A DNA stretch of 64,000 bases, from positions 26,537,001-26,601,000 of the forward strand of contig NC_079885.1 in NCBI RefSeq assembly GCF_029227915.1, read 5' to 3'. This stretch comes from Hydractinia symbiolongicarpus (taxonomy: Eukaryota; Cnidaria; Hydrozoa; Anthoathecata; Hydractiniidae). Positions 35,601 to 45,863 of this stretch are shown here, one piece after another. Every line of letters begins with the position of its first letter. Within the stretch, counting starts at the first letter, position 1. Below the pieces are notes generated by a model that ran no database searches, was not told the origin of the DNA, and worked only from the letters and a program-made list of their open reading frames with translations. A program made the translations under genes and the position numbers.

Positions 35601-37463
35601 GGTAGAACTGTGATGGAGACGCCAATGATTACACCGAAATTTGATCCCAGGTATTTTTACTCTGGCCTTGCACATCTTTGAATTTTGTAAGGATGTTGTT
35701 TAATACAAAAGATAGGAAATTAAATCCTTTATTTTAAAAATTGAATATGATTACCACAACTTTAGCACAAAAGGTTCTGTGTCGTAAATTTTAGATCGTC
35801 CTCCAAGTTACATTTGTATAAAAGTCACACTGTGCTGTAACTTTTTTATTTTCTCTTACAGGAAACCATTAACTACTGCAAGAGAACCAAAGATGGGAGA
35901 AACGTATGTATTGCGTATTCGTTAATTTGCTGTTTATAAACATTGCAACTTATTACAGGATAATTACTGAAAATAATAAAAAAAGTCATGCATTTTTTTT
36001 TTGGATTAGGTAATTTTCGTATTTGGATAAATTTATTTTTACATTATAAGCATGCTCATATTTCATGATATGTATTGATAAATTGAGTTGATTCAGTTAT
36101 ATCAGTTATTTTTTGTCATCTGTTTTTTGACTTAAATGCCATCGCAATCATAAGAAGTACCATTTAATTTTGTAAAAATGAGTTATGGAAATGTCATTTT
36201 AATATTTCTGTAACCACCTTGCATTATTGCGGCTATAAAAGCTATAATCTTTTTGTCCTGATAAAGAATTTTCGTTGTTGTAGTTTGTTATCTCTTGCTG
36301 GTTCTCCTGTATTGCAGAATAGCAGAGACATCACTACAAATAATGAAAATGTGGTATCGCTATGTTTAAGTAAACAGGTAAACATGTATATCACTTTTAT
36401 TTCGATGAAATCTGCGATAAAAGAAAGTGTCCATAAATCGCATTTTTTTTTAAAGAATAAAATATTCATTAATTTTCTTTTAGCTGTTGAAATTATAGCT
36501 CCTACGTATTGAGTGTAACTCACTATTTTATATTATAAGAAAAAAATTAAAAATGCTGATATGTTCGGACAAATATTTGTAGCACAAATTTATCGCTTCC
36601 CCAAACCCGACTTTAGCAATGAGGAATGATATCGATCAACTAACTCCACTAAAATAACATTGTCAAAATTTCTTACTCTGAGAGTGGTAGTATTATTTCT
36701 TTTTTAGCAAACATATCTGGGAGGTAGCTTATTCGAGATGTCAATGAGTCCAGGCACATTAATGGCAAGCAAGGATAGACTTCAAGAAGCAATGGTAAGT
36801 ACTTGTAGCAACTATCTATACGGATTTTTATGTTCTTGTGAATATTTAAATTTCTTTAATAAATATATATATATTTCAAATATAATATTTCTTTTAATAA
36901 ATATAGAAATAGCTTTTCATGGTGGTGAGTGATAGTAGTGAGAATCCAACATATTTTCTTTGTAAAATGCATTGTTAACACTCCCCGCTAGAATTTTCCA
37001 AAATACTTTAAAATCAAAAGACTACAAGTGGAGAAACTTTCCAGAAAAATCCGTCCGAAATCTCTAGTCATATAAAATACGGCTACCGTTGGCATTAAGT
37101 TAAAAACGATTCAAAATTAACAAAGGTAAATTGTTAAAAATCAACTGCATTTGATAACCGCCTCTGTTGTTTTGTATACGCAACTTTTTAGCGATAATTT
37201 TCTTCAAAACAGGGTGCTTGCTGTTTGCCCAAAATATTTGGCTCGAAAATTATAACGCTGAAATTTGAAAGTGTGTTAAAATTTAACTTAATTTACTGAG
37301 ATTTTTAGCATTTAATTTATGAATGGGACAAAACTAGTCTAGCATATGAATTGTACCATTTTCTACTCGAATTTCACTTTATTGTTTGTTTTTTTAGAAC
37401 GCAATAAATTCGCGCTTGGAAGATCTTGATTCTCAGTTGTCATCCAAACTGAATGACACATAG
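32689..37463 (+). CDS. CDCA8: Borealin (chromosomal passenger complex subunit)
   Basis: Thirteen exons join in frame to 290 codons (289 aa; human 280): 32689-32824, 32968-33062, 33211-33244, 33375-33412, 34357-34397, 34555-34595, 34714-34745, 35133-35206, 35561-35650, 35862-35903, 36284-36377, 36708-36794, 37398-37463. The N-terminal third (KKEAFLRDFDLQIERRILGM and on) is the helix that bundles with INCENP and survivin; the human equivalent is SFLKDFDREVEIRIKQIES. The middle is basic with TP/SP sites. The C-terminal part, TPMITPKFDPRKPLTTAREP then AGSPVLQNSRDI, matches the human TPRFDSR...GSPLADSKEI segment and leads into the dimerisation domain. Role: brings Aurora B to centromeres and the midzone. 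An acceptor-like TTTGTATTTAG lies 12 bp before the ATG. Confidence 0.92.
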
Positions 37464-38190
37464 TCACGTGTCAATCAGTGAACGAATTTTTACACAAGCA
37501 TTTTTTTTTTTTACTTTACTATTTTATTATATCATATTTTGTTAATATTTTTTGTTACCTTATGTGGAGGTGCGGTTGTTTTGCAGCGATTGGATGTGGA
37601 TTACAGAGAAACTTTTATGTAAAGTATTGATTATACCGCAGAATGATATTCGATTCATCAAAGTTTCTTCTTCTTCGTGCGATGAGAGAGTCAACTATTA
37701 CACAATATTTAACTTTTTAATTGCACGATGAGAGAATTTATCTATGAACAGCTAAAATTAGAATAAAAACATAGATCATTGAGCCGGATTCAAGTCGCTC
37801 AAAATTGAAATTTAAACAACGTTTAAAACGTGCAATATTTTGTCAAAAATGTTGGTACCTGTAAATAATAACACGAATAATTACTTACATGGGAATTTGT
37901 GTTAATTTCACGGCTTTAGAAAAATTTCAGAATTAAAAAAAAATTACGACACATCTCTTAACATGACTGATTCGCGAAAATTAATCTTCGCGAAATGCAT
38001 ATTGTAGACCTCGCGAAAGTTAATCCACGTGAGATACGAATTATAACTTATATAATTATAATTACAACATATTCTTGTGTACTGTATGCCTTCTTATAAT
38101 TAACAAATAAAAGTTGAAGAGGTAACAACAAGTACTTTATTACGTGATTATCTGTGCGCGAAGCAGAAAGCAGGAATAGGTGTACACATG
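37464..38190. other. No gene recognised
   Basis: 3' flank of borealin. CGCGAAA blocks at 37970-38040 (TTCGCGAAAATTAATCTTCG) belong to the dispersed repeat also seen at 21.5 and 24.5 kb. Confidence 0.5.
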
Positions 38191-38335
38191 GTTATGAGAT
38201 GCCGCTTGGTGCACAGGTTGAACGTATGAGATGCCGCTTGGTGCGCTTGGTTGGGTAGGAGACAAGATCGTGACAAAGGTGAACCCGTGGAACATTATGA
38301 GATGCCGCTTGGTGCACAGGTTGAGTAGGCGACGA
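38191..38335. repeat. Imperfect repeat, GAGATGCCGCTTGGTGC x3
   Basis: The 17-base motif occurs at about 38193, 38228 and 38300, each followed by variants of ACAGGTTG or GCTTGGTTG and TAGG(A/C)GAC. The spacing of 35 and 72 bp suggests a decayed minisatellite at the edge of the TIR element. Confidence 0.7.
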
Positions 38336-38352
38336 AATCGTGAAAACCCTTC

Positions 38353-39102
38353 AGGTGGGTTTCCACTTGTCCGTTTGGTAGGAGACACGGGAACGGGATA
38401 ATAATCACGTGAGCATGCGCATTACGATTTTCTTGTTGTCCCAAGGGATAACAAGAATGGGAAAAAACGGGACAAAGTTGAATCGAGTTCAACTTTTTCC
38501 CGCTACGTAACGGCACAGGGCATTTACTAGCCAATCAGATTGTAGTATTTTTGCAAGCGTAGCATTTTATCTTTCTGATGATGTTGCTTTTCTACGCTCG
38601 TCAAAACAAACTTATTTCAAGATGGCGGAGTACGCAGAGACAGATAAAGAATTTGATACAGAATTGTATAATGCAGAGGAGGATGCTTTCATCATGGCAA
38701 ATCAACGGTATTTGCGACAGAAACAGAGCATGGAGCTGCTCGTTAGTGATAACAGAGCTATAGCAGAAACTCTAGAACAAGAAGATGGACCAGCAGCAGC
38801 AGCTATTCATACTACATCACAACAACATCAACAACCTTCCCTGAATAGTTGTCTAACCCACATTATTTTTCTATACTTCATACTTCTTTTGCATTTCAAA
38901 TGATAGAATAATAATAATAACAAAGTTCTGCTGCTGAGTTTACTGATGAAGGCTGCCATATTTGTTTATGTTTTGACTTTTGGCGCGTTTAAAGTTTGTT
39001 TTTCCCGCTTGTCCTGTTCCCGTTCTCATTTAATGGAAATTGGTTTTTCCCGTCTGTCCCGTGCCCGTATCTGCTACCAAACGGACAAGTGGAAACCCAC
39101 CT
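38353..39102. mobile_element. DNA transposon with inverted ends, about 750 bp
   Basis: Left end AGGTGGGTTTCCACTTGTCC at 38353; right end, reverse complemented from 39102, AGGTGGGTTTCCACTTGTCC. Similarity continues inward (GTTTGGTAGGAGACACGGGAACGGG). The target duplication is unclear: TTC/TCA on the left, TTA/TAA on the right. It holds one short frame (38622-38903) and no transposase, so it looks non-autonomous. Confidence 0.75.
38622..38903 (+). CDS. Short acidic ORF inside the TIR element
   Basis: 93 residues starting MAEYAETDKEFDTELYNAEE, acidic and helical for about 60 residues, then a low-complexity A/H/Q stretch and a hydrophobic end that looks like read-through. The start lies in AAGATGGCGG, a common promoter-proximal motif. 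It may be the first exon of the parental transposon's protein. I do not recognise it. Confidence 0.35.
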   Translation: MAEYAETDKEFDTELYNAEEDAFIMANQRYLRQKQSMELLVSDNRAIAETLEQEDGPAAAAIHTTSQQHQQPSLNSCLTHIIFLYFILLLHFK

Positions 39103-39792
39103 TAAATATCCATCATTCTGTAGAGTAAGATTTTGAGATATGAATATTTAATTTTAAAAACAGTTCTGTGCAGCATTTTAAACTTGCTTAGGTCAAGATG
39201 AAGAGGGTGAGAAGACCAAGAAATGGAGGGTCAATTTACTTAACACTGCGCACTTTTTAAATGACACTGCGAAATGTCCGGTTCCGAAAATGTTTACTTT
39301 GTCGAATATTCTGTTTAATTATACACAAACTCACCGTGCCTTTGTTTTCAACAATGGAAAGAGTTCCAAAATGATTTTGAAGGTCAGTAAAATGTTGTTA
39401 TCTGAATCACATTATTCAACATGGTTGTCGCTTCTTTGTTTTCAATAAACTTCCAATGGCCGGTGTTCCGTGCCTATCCTCTCAAGGTATGCTATTAAGG
39501 CAGCCTTTCTGGGGCGAAATGAAAATTTTAACCTCTTGTGTAACCTTTACAAATGGTTACTCAATTTCGATCGGAATTAATCTCATTTCGGGTCCATGTA
39601 GATGCTACCCAGGTTTGAGTAATGACTTTATAAAGAAATATCTTCTTCTTTTAAAAACCTCCTTACTTTTTCTCTTTTAAATGGTTGCATTCATGTTACA
39701 TCAAATTAAAAAAAAGGGATTAAATTTAAGTTCTTTTAAGGATCTTACGAGTAAGCCGAATGCATTTCATAAATTGTGGTATGTGGTATACT
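39103..39792. other. No gene recognised
   Basis: Between the TIR element and the palindromic repeat at 39793. Short frames near 39456 and 39681 show no domain. Confidence 0.5.
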
Positions 39793-39873
39793 TCACCTCG
39801 TCCCCAGGGTCTCGTGGTTTCTGCATCGCTACTAAATTCATCATAAATGCAAAATGCCCTGGGAACGAGGTTG
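39793..39873. mobile_element. 81-bp palindromic MITE-like element
   Basis: Ends ACCTCGTCCCCAGGG and CCCTGGGAACGAGGTT are inverted repeats around a ~50-bp core. A second copy with the same layout is at 47533-47616. Confidence 0.65.
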
Positions 39874-40072
39874 TAGCATGTTATAAAACAAAAATCCGTA
39901 TAAGAATTATTTACCTTATCAGAGCCGAAACGATCAATGTTTACTATACAGATTTGTTTTCTTTAGCTGAAAAGTTACGTTTTCTTCTACTAGATAACTC
40001 ACCAGTAACTCCATATTGATTTTGACGCTTAAACAGTGATTTGATGTACCAGGCACACAAAATATATACGAA

Positions 40073-40110
40073 CTAGCCCGTGGAATACCCCCGGGAGTTT
40101 TCCCGCCACA
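40073..40110 (-). mobile_element. Possible Helitron-like 3' end (minus)
   Basis: Read on minus, CCCGGGGGTATTCCACGGG is followed by CTAG and T, similar to the +-strand Helitron ends in this window. The rest of the element is not delimited. Confidence 0.35.
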
Positions 40111-40291
40111 GCAAAGTCGATAAAACTATACCGCACTTGTTATTTATAGCTTGAAGGTTTTGTCCGTGGTTAATATCGTCACAAATAGACAGGCTTATAA
40201 TGGCTATTATATAGATGTCCGAGAATATATTTTGTCAAGAGTACGAAAATAGCAAAACGTGGATTACAAGCAGAAAAACAGTGTTAGAAGT

Positions 40292-42168
40292 CTGATAGGT
40301 ATTTCGTTGTTTTTTAGTTGTGACTCTATAGTGGTTGGTAGGTATTTCGTTCCTTGTTTTTTAGTTGTGACTCTATAGTGGTTGGTAGGTATTTCGTTGT
40401 TGGTTTTTAGTTGTGACTCTATAGTGGTTGATAGGTATTTCGTTGCTTGTTTTTTAGTTGTGACTGTATAGTGGTTGGTAGGTATTTCGTTGTTGGTTTT
40501 TAGTTGTGACTCTATAGTGGTTGATAGGTATTTCGTTGCTTGTTTTTTAGTTGTGACTGTATAGTGGTTGGTAGGTATTTCGTTGTTGGTTTTTAGTTGT
40601 GACTCTATAGTGGTTGATAGGTATTTCGTTGCTTGTTTTTTAGTTGTGACTCTATAGTGGTTGGTAGGTATTGCGTTGCTTGTTTTTTAGTTGTGACTGT
40701 ATAGTGGTTGGTAGGTATTTCGTTGCTTGTTTTTTAGTTGTGACTCTATAGTGGTTGGTAGGTATTTCGTTGCTTGTTTTTTAGTTGTGACTCTATAGTG
40801 GTTGGTAGGTATTTCGTTGCTTGTTTTTTAGTTGTGACTCTATAGTGGTTGGTAGGTATTTCGTTGCTTGTTTTTTAGTTGTGACTGTATAGTGGTTGGT
40901 AGGTATTTCGTTGTTGGTTTTTAGTTGTGACTCTATAGTGGTTGATAGGTATTTCGTTGCTTGTTTTTTAGTTGTGACTCTATAGTGGTTGGTAGGTATT
41001 GCGTTGCTTGTTTTTTAGTTCTAACACTATAATGGTTGGTAGGTATTTCGTTGCTTGTTTTTTAGTTGTGACTGTATAGTGGTTGGTAGGTATTTCGTTG
41101 CTTGTTTTTTAGTTGTGACTGTATAGTGGTTGGTAGGTATTTCGTTGCTTGTTTTTTAGTTGTGACTCTATAGTGGTTGGTAGGTATTGCGTTGCTTGTT
41201 TTTTAGTTCTAACACTATAATGGTTGGTAGGTATTTCGTTGCTTGTTTTTTAGTTGTGACTGTATAGTGGTTGGTAGGTATTTCGTTGCTTGTTTTTTAG
41301 TTGTGACTGTATAGTGGTTGGTAGGTATTTCGTTGCTTGTTTTTTAGTTGTGACTGTATAGTGGTTGGTAGGTATTTCGTTGTTGGTTTTTAGTTGTGAC
41401 TCTATAGTGGTTGATAGGTATTTCGTTGCTTGTTTTTTAGTTGTGACTCTATAGTGGTTGGTAGGTATTGCGTTGCTTGTTTTTTAGTTGTGACTGTATA
41501 GTGGTTGGTAGGTATTTCGTTGCTTGTTTTTTAGTTGTGACTCTATAGTGGTTGGTAGGTATTTCGTTGCTTGTTTTTTAGTTGTGACTGTATAGTGGTT
41601 GGTAGGTATTTCGTTGCTTGTTTTTTAGTTGTGACTCTATAGTGGTTGGTAGGTATTGCGTTGCTTGTTTTTTAGTTCTAACACTATAATGGTTGGTAGG
41701 TATTTCGTTGCTTGTTTTTTAGTTGTGACTGTATAGTGGTTGGTAGGTATTTCGTTGCTTGTTTTTTAGTTGTGACTGTATAGTGGTTGGTAGGTATTTC
41801 GTTGCTTGTTTTTTAGTTGTGACTGTATAGTGGTTGGTAGGTATTTCGTTGTTGGTTTTTAGTTGTGACTCTATAGTGGTTGATAGGTATTTCGTTGCTT
41901 GTTTTTTAGTTGTGACTCTATAGTGGTTGGTAGGTATTGCGTTGCTTGTTTTTTAGTTGTGACTGTATAGTGGTTGGTAGGTATTTCGTTGCTTGTTTTT
42001 TAGTTGTGACTCTATAGTGGTTGGTAGGTATTTCGTTGCTTGTTTTTTAGTTGTGACTCTATAGTGGTTGGTAGGTATTTCGTTGCTTGTTTTTTAGTTG
42101 TGACTGTATAGTGGTTGATAGGTATTTCGTTGCTTGTTTTTTAGTTCTAACACTATAGTGGTTGATGG
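40292..42168. repeat. 47-bp minisatellite, about 40 units, with higher-order repeats
   Basis: The consensus unit is GTGACTCTATAGTGGTTGGT followed by AGGTATTTCGTTGCTTG and TTTTTTAGTT. Variants include CTG for CTC, GATAGG for GGTAGG, ATTGCG for ATTTCG, a 46-bp form with GTTGTTGG, and CTAACACTATAATGG. Variants recur in fixed order: the ATTGCG then CTAACAC pair appears near 41001, 41189 and 41660, spacings of about 188 (4 units) and 471 (10 units). This points to amplification of multi-unit blocks. No open frame runs through the array. Confidence 0.97.
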
Positions 42169-42360
42169 GTTTGGTGTTAATTAAAGAGTGGTCAAGTTTC
42201 CAGATTTATAAGTGGTGGCGCTGCTTAGATGGGTTGGTTAGGAATATAAATGGGTTTGCTTCATTTGCGCTTTTTTAGAGCTTAAACAAAAAACACTGGG
42301 AAATGAATCTCTTGTTCGACAATTCCACAAAATAACAACTGTTAGAAAGAAAAGAAAGAG

Positions 42361-42718
42361 TTATTGACAGTAAAAGCATTCAGGGTATCCTGGCCAATCT
42401 ATCAAATCGTTCTTGTATACCAATCCTTGTACATTTCTGTTTGGTCGAAATCTCGTCCACACGTAAATTAATTTTTCATTTGCATCACTGTTATGACTCT
42501 GTATCACGTCAAATAATTCGTACGCATCATACTGAAGTAACTTCTGATCATATTCAGTGGTAATATTGTTACTTTTGATGGACATGCGATAAGGATTCGC
42601 ATCAATGTAAAATCGAAAGCCATGATATTCGAAATACATTTTTACGTCGATTTAACTTTTGTGTCAGATGAGGTAATGGTGGATTTGCTAACTTCATTAA
42701 GTAAACAAGTCGACATAC
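42361..42718 (-). pseudogene. FUT8-like 3' fragment, inverted copy
   Basis: The segment matches the last ~360 bp of the intact gene at 46955-47315 in opposite orientation. The C-terminal 92 codons are open (KMYFEYHGFRF... region to FYCQ-stop) with a handful of substitutions. Upstream, the stretch around AACTTCATTAAGTAAACAAG still aligns but has small indels that shift the frame. The match ends near 42718. The upstream catalytic part is missing, so this is a broken copy. Confidence 0.88.
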
Positions 42719-43344
42719 AAGGAACAGTCAGCACTGGCAAGGCCAGGGAACAGCAAGGCAGGGGCAGGCGTCTTAATAGAAAATCCCCCCCCCCCCCTGC
42801 AACTCAAAGATTATGTATACTCAATATTTCTAGGATATGTATCATATTAGACCAGGAGTATAGAACATATTGAGGAGCAAATATTTCAAATTTAATAGCT
42901 CATAAAAAAGGTGTCAAATTTATATCGTGTCAATATACAGTTAATCATGTTAGCAGAATTATGTGCCAATATAAATATTTAAACAATCGGTCATAACGCC
43001 GAAAAAACTATCATTTTTTGATAAATCTGAGATTAAAAATTAACTTGGTTCCAATGACAACAACATTAAAAAGTCAAGAATTAGAAATAATCAGAGAAGT
43101 CCACGAGAAAGGCAAAAAGGTTTAGTAAAAAACGCCTTTTTGGTTTCTTGTGCCTACCAGGTTCATCAACACAAAACTTTTTAACAAAAAGTAATAGATC
43201 TATTACAAAAACAAAGCATCTTTGGGCTCTATAAATTAAAGTGATCCCCCCTCTACGACTCAAAGATTACCTATCACTCAATATAGCTAACATCATATAC
43301 TTATGAATACCTGCTTCTTGTAGATGCAAGATAATTATGCTTTT
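42719..43344. other. No gene; poly-C tract and repeat scrap
   Basis: A C-run of about 14 at 42785-42798 is followed by CAACTCAAAGATTATGTATAC, which resembles 43250-43280 (CTCAAAGATTACCTATCACT). These may be tails of the SINE whose head is at 43345. Confidence 0.5.
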
Positions 43345-43418
43345 CGTAGCCCTGTCCAGGATTTGAACCTGGACCTGTCATTTGTATGAGTGTCATAGCC
43401 ATTAGACCAGCAAGGCAT
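43345..43418 (-). mobile_element. tRNA-like sequence, probable SINE head (family 2)
   Basis: On minus: GCCTTGCTGGTCTAATGG (A-box-like) and GGTCCAGGTTCAAATCC (B box), with T arm CCAGG/CCTGG and an acceptor stem that nearly pairs. The anticodon stem does not form with a seven-base loop, so it is not a credible working tRNA. The D-arm resembles tRNA-Glu. Confidence 0.55.
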
Positions 43419-45433
43419 AAATATATACAAAACTTTACAGGTGAATATTATATACACTTAGGAATTTACAGCACACAGCCTAGTTAATTAACCTTTTGAG
43501 AAATGCTGGTTAAGGCACAAGTAACTGTGTTACCTGGCGTAAAACACTTGGTGGAACTGTTAATACAAATTGTAAACTGTACCACACATTCAGGTGGAGC
43601 GCCTTAGTACAGGTATGCAGTGCTAGTCGGGTGAAACACACACAACATTTAGGGTGTTTCGGTATATTTTTCAGGAAATATCTTTCCTTCAACTTTAGCT
43701 AGAATAAAAAGACAATTTACATACTGTGCCATGTCATAGCGAAAATAGTCAGCAAACGTTTTTTTTCACAAAATGTTCCCGGTGAAACTTAAAATATATA
43801 TGTACTTTAATCTGCGGTGAGCCATTAGTATAGGTAAACAAACCCTTGAAAAGAAAAATTAGCACAAATTCTGTTAAATAGAAACACAGGTAATAGCTTG
43901 TCGTTAACACTGGGGCTGAGTGATTAGTACAGGTATACTGTGTTGCACATATACGTTTCAACATAATTCCCATTTCCAAAAAACTATCCTTACTTTGGTT
44001 CAAATAAACAGACAGTAAACAGCCTGTTGTTACCCTGCGAAGCTAAAACAATCACTAAGCAATTTTATTTTGCGGAAAAATTTTTGTAACATTTAAAAAT
44101 AAAAACACAGTTTATAACTTGTTTTTACCCTCTTAAAGCAAAAAGAATCCTGTAATATTTTAGGGGAAAAGTTTATGCGAAAGATAAAAAATTAATCGTA
44201 ACACTGGATAGGCATAACACATTTTCCAAAAAAACAAGCCGTTGTTACCCTGTCCAACTAATAATCAGACAGCCGTATTTGTACAACAAGTTTTCATAAC
44301 AATAAAAAGCTCTTACATAATTCCAAACTGAACAAAAACTTCAAAGAATAGCAATTAATTATGCTAGCTTGGTACCTAGCTAGAGCTGGACTTAAGCATG
44401 ATATCCTGCATTGGTGTAAAGATAAGGTCAAGTTATAGAAACAGAAATTATCAGGCCATTATACTTCTATATAAGGGGAAATTAAATAAGAAACAATTAA
44501 TATGGAATATATTTGAAGATTTTCAATGCATGTTTACAATTGCATGAGAAGTGCTTGTCAGAATTTAAAACGCGTCGGTAATAACAAATGTTGATGTTGA
44601 AAAAGTTTCCTGATATATTTATATCGCATAATTTCAGTTTCTGTAACGTAAGCCACATTCGTGTATGCTCACCGGCGGGGTTTAAAAGGTTTCTAACGTG
44701 CCTTCAATATAGCTACAATTGTCCACAAAAATATGGCTCCCCATTTCCCCTCCATATTCAATGTTAAGAAGTGCCCTTTGTTGCTAAGCAGCTTAAATGA
44801 TTACACATGACCACGTCAACCTCTATATAAACATTGATCATCAGTGGGGACAGTTATGTAACTATATGTTGTTTTGCTAAACTTTTGTAAGCTTTTTGTT
44901 TCTAGGCTTTTGATATAAAAATTGCCTGAGACAACAAATTTTGTGGACGATTGTAGCTAGAACAAGCTATATAATGGGACATTCTTATAGAATTATCTCA
45001 CTCACGTAGTACATGTAAAGCTAGCTAGATATAACTAGAAAATCTGTCTGAAAGAATTAGCTATAGCTAGCTATTTTGCTGATTTTACCCAAGCAAAAAT
45101 AGCTAATTTTATGCTAGCAGCATTGGTAGTTTTTATCCCAGTTAAATAGTTAACTTTCCGTCCATTGCGATCATAGCGATATGGGTTTGAAGCGTAATGT
45201 ATCTTAGAAACGGTCACGTGATATTAGTAAAAGTAACCCATGGATCACGTGGATAAAGCAGTACACAGAGTTGCTCTTAACTGCAATCCTATTTAAATAA
45301 AATATCAAATAAAATATATTTCAAAAAGAAACATATCATTACAATGAAAAAACCACATATAGAAACGGGAGACATTAAGCGTGGAAAGATAACACTAAAC
45401 ATTTAAAGGTTGACAATACAGTTCTAGAAATAA
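43419..45433. other. No gene recognised
   Basis: AT-rich with AGCTAGCTA runs at 44370-45110. Short frames have no recognisable content. Confidence 0.5.
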
Positions 45434-45613
45434 TCAGGATTGAGTTATCGGAGAGCATGTGCTTCTCTTTGCACTAGTTCGATATCGGGCATTTCCATAA
45501 AATGTCTCTCCAAGTCCAGATGATTTTTTTGCCGTACCTTTGCCGTGAACTCTTTTATTCTTCATGCTTTTAGCAAGGCTACCCCACAGCTCTTCTTGTG
45601 TTCTATCGGCCAT
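45434..45613 (-). CDS. Possible 59-residue basic protein, unrecognised
   Basis: From ATG at 45613: MADRTQEELWGSLAKSMKNK, then a Lys/Arg/Ser-rich tail ending in a stop at 45434. The frame extends upstream without a better start. It faces away from the FUT8-like gene about 250 bp to the right. Composition resembles a coding exon more than noise, but I know no family. Confidence 0.25.
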   Translation of the reverse strand: MADRTQEELWGSLAKSMKNKRVHGKGTAKKSSGLGETFYGNARYRTSAKRSTCSPITQS

Positions 45614-45863
45614 TATTATTTGTAACATGCGGGATGGAAAAGGTAATACATCAAAACAACATTTTACAATTCTCCATATATTGAAACAACGACTTTTTCT
45701 CACCATACACCTCCTTTGTTTATTTAAGAACAAACAAGGTTTTGTTTAAATATTTGTTAAAATAGAATTCACAAAAACATGTCCAAGCGAAAGTACTTAG
45801 CGTGTTCAATCATTTACATGGATAAAACCGATATAAAAAAACACAAGTTACAACCAAGTTACC

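Noticed and set aside
40292-42168. CRISPR-like array
   Set aside because: Units are contiguous 46-47-bp copies without unique spacers, and the window is eukaryotic.
43345-43418. Functional tRNA gene on the minus strand
   Set aside because: T arm and B box are good, but the anticodon stem cannot form with a seven-base loop and the acceptor has mismatches, so it is called a SINE-type relic.
44370-45110. AGCTAGCTA-rich stretch as a regulatory array
   Set aside because: The same motif is scattered elsewhere in the window (6550, 30850, 31540) and has no regular spacing.
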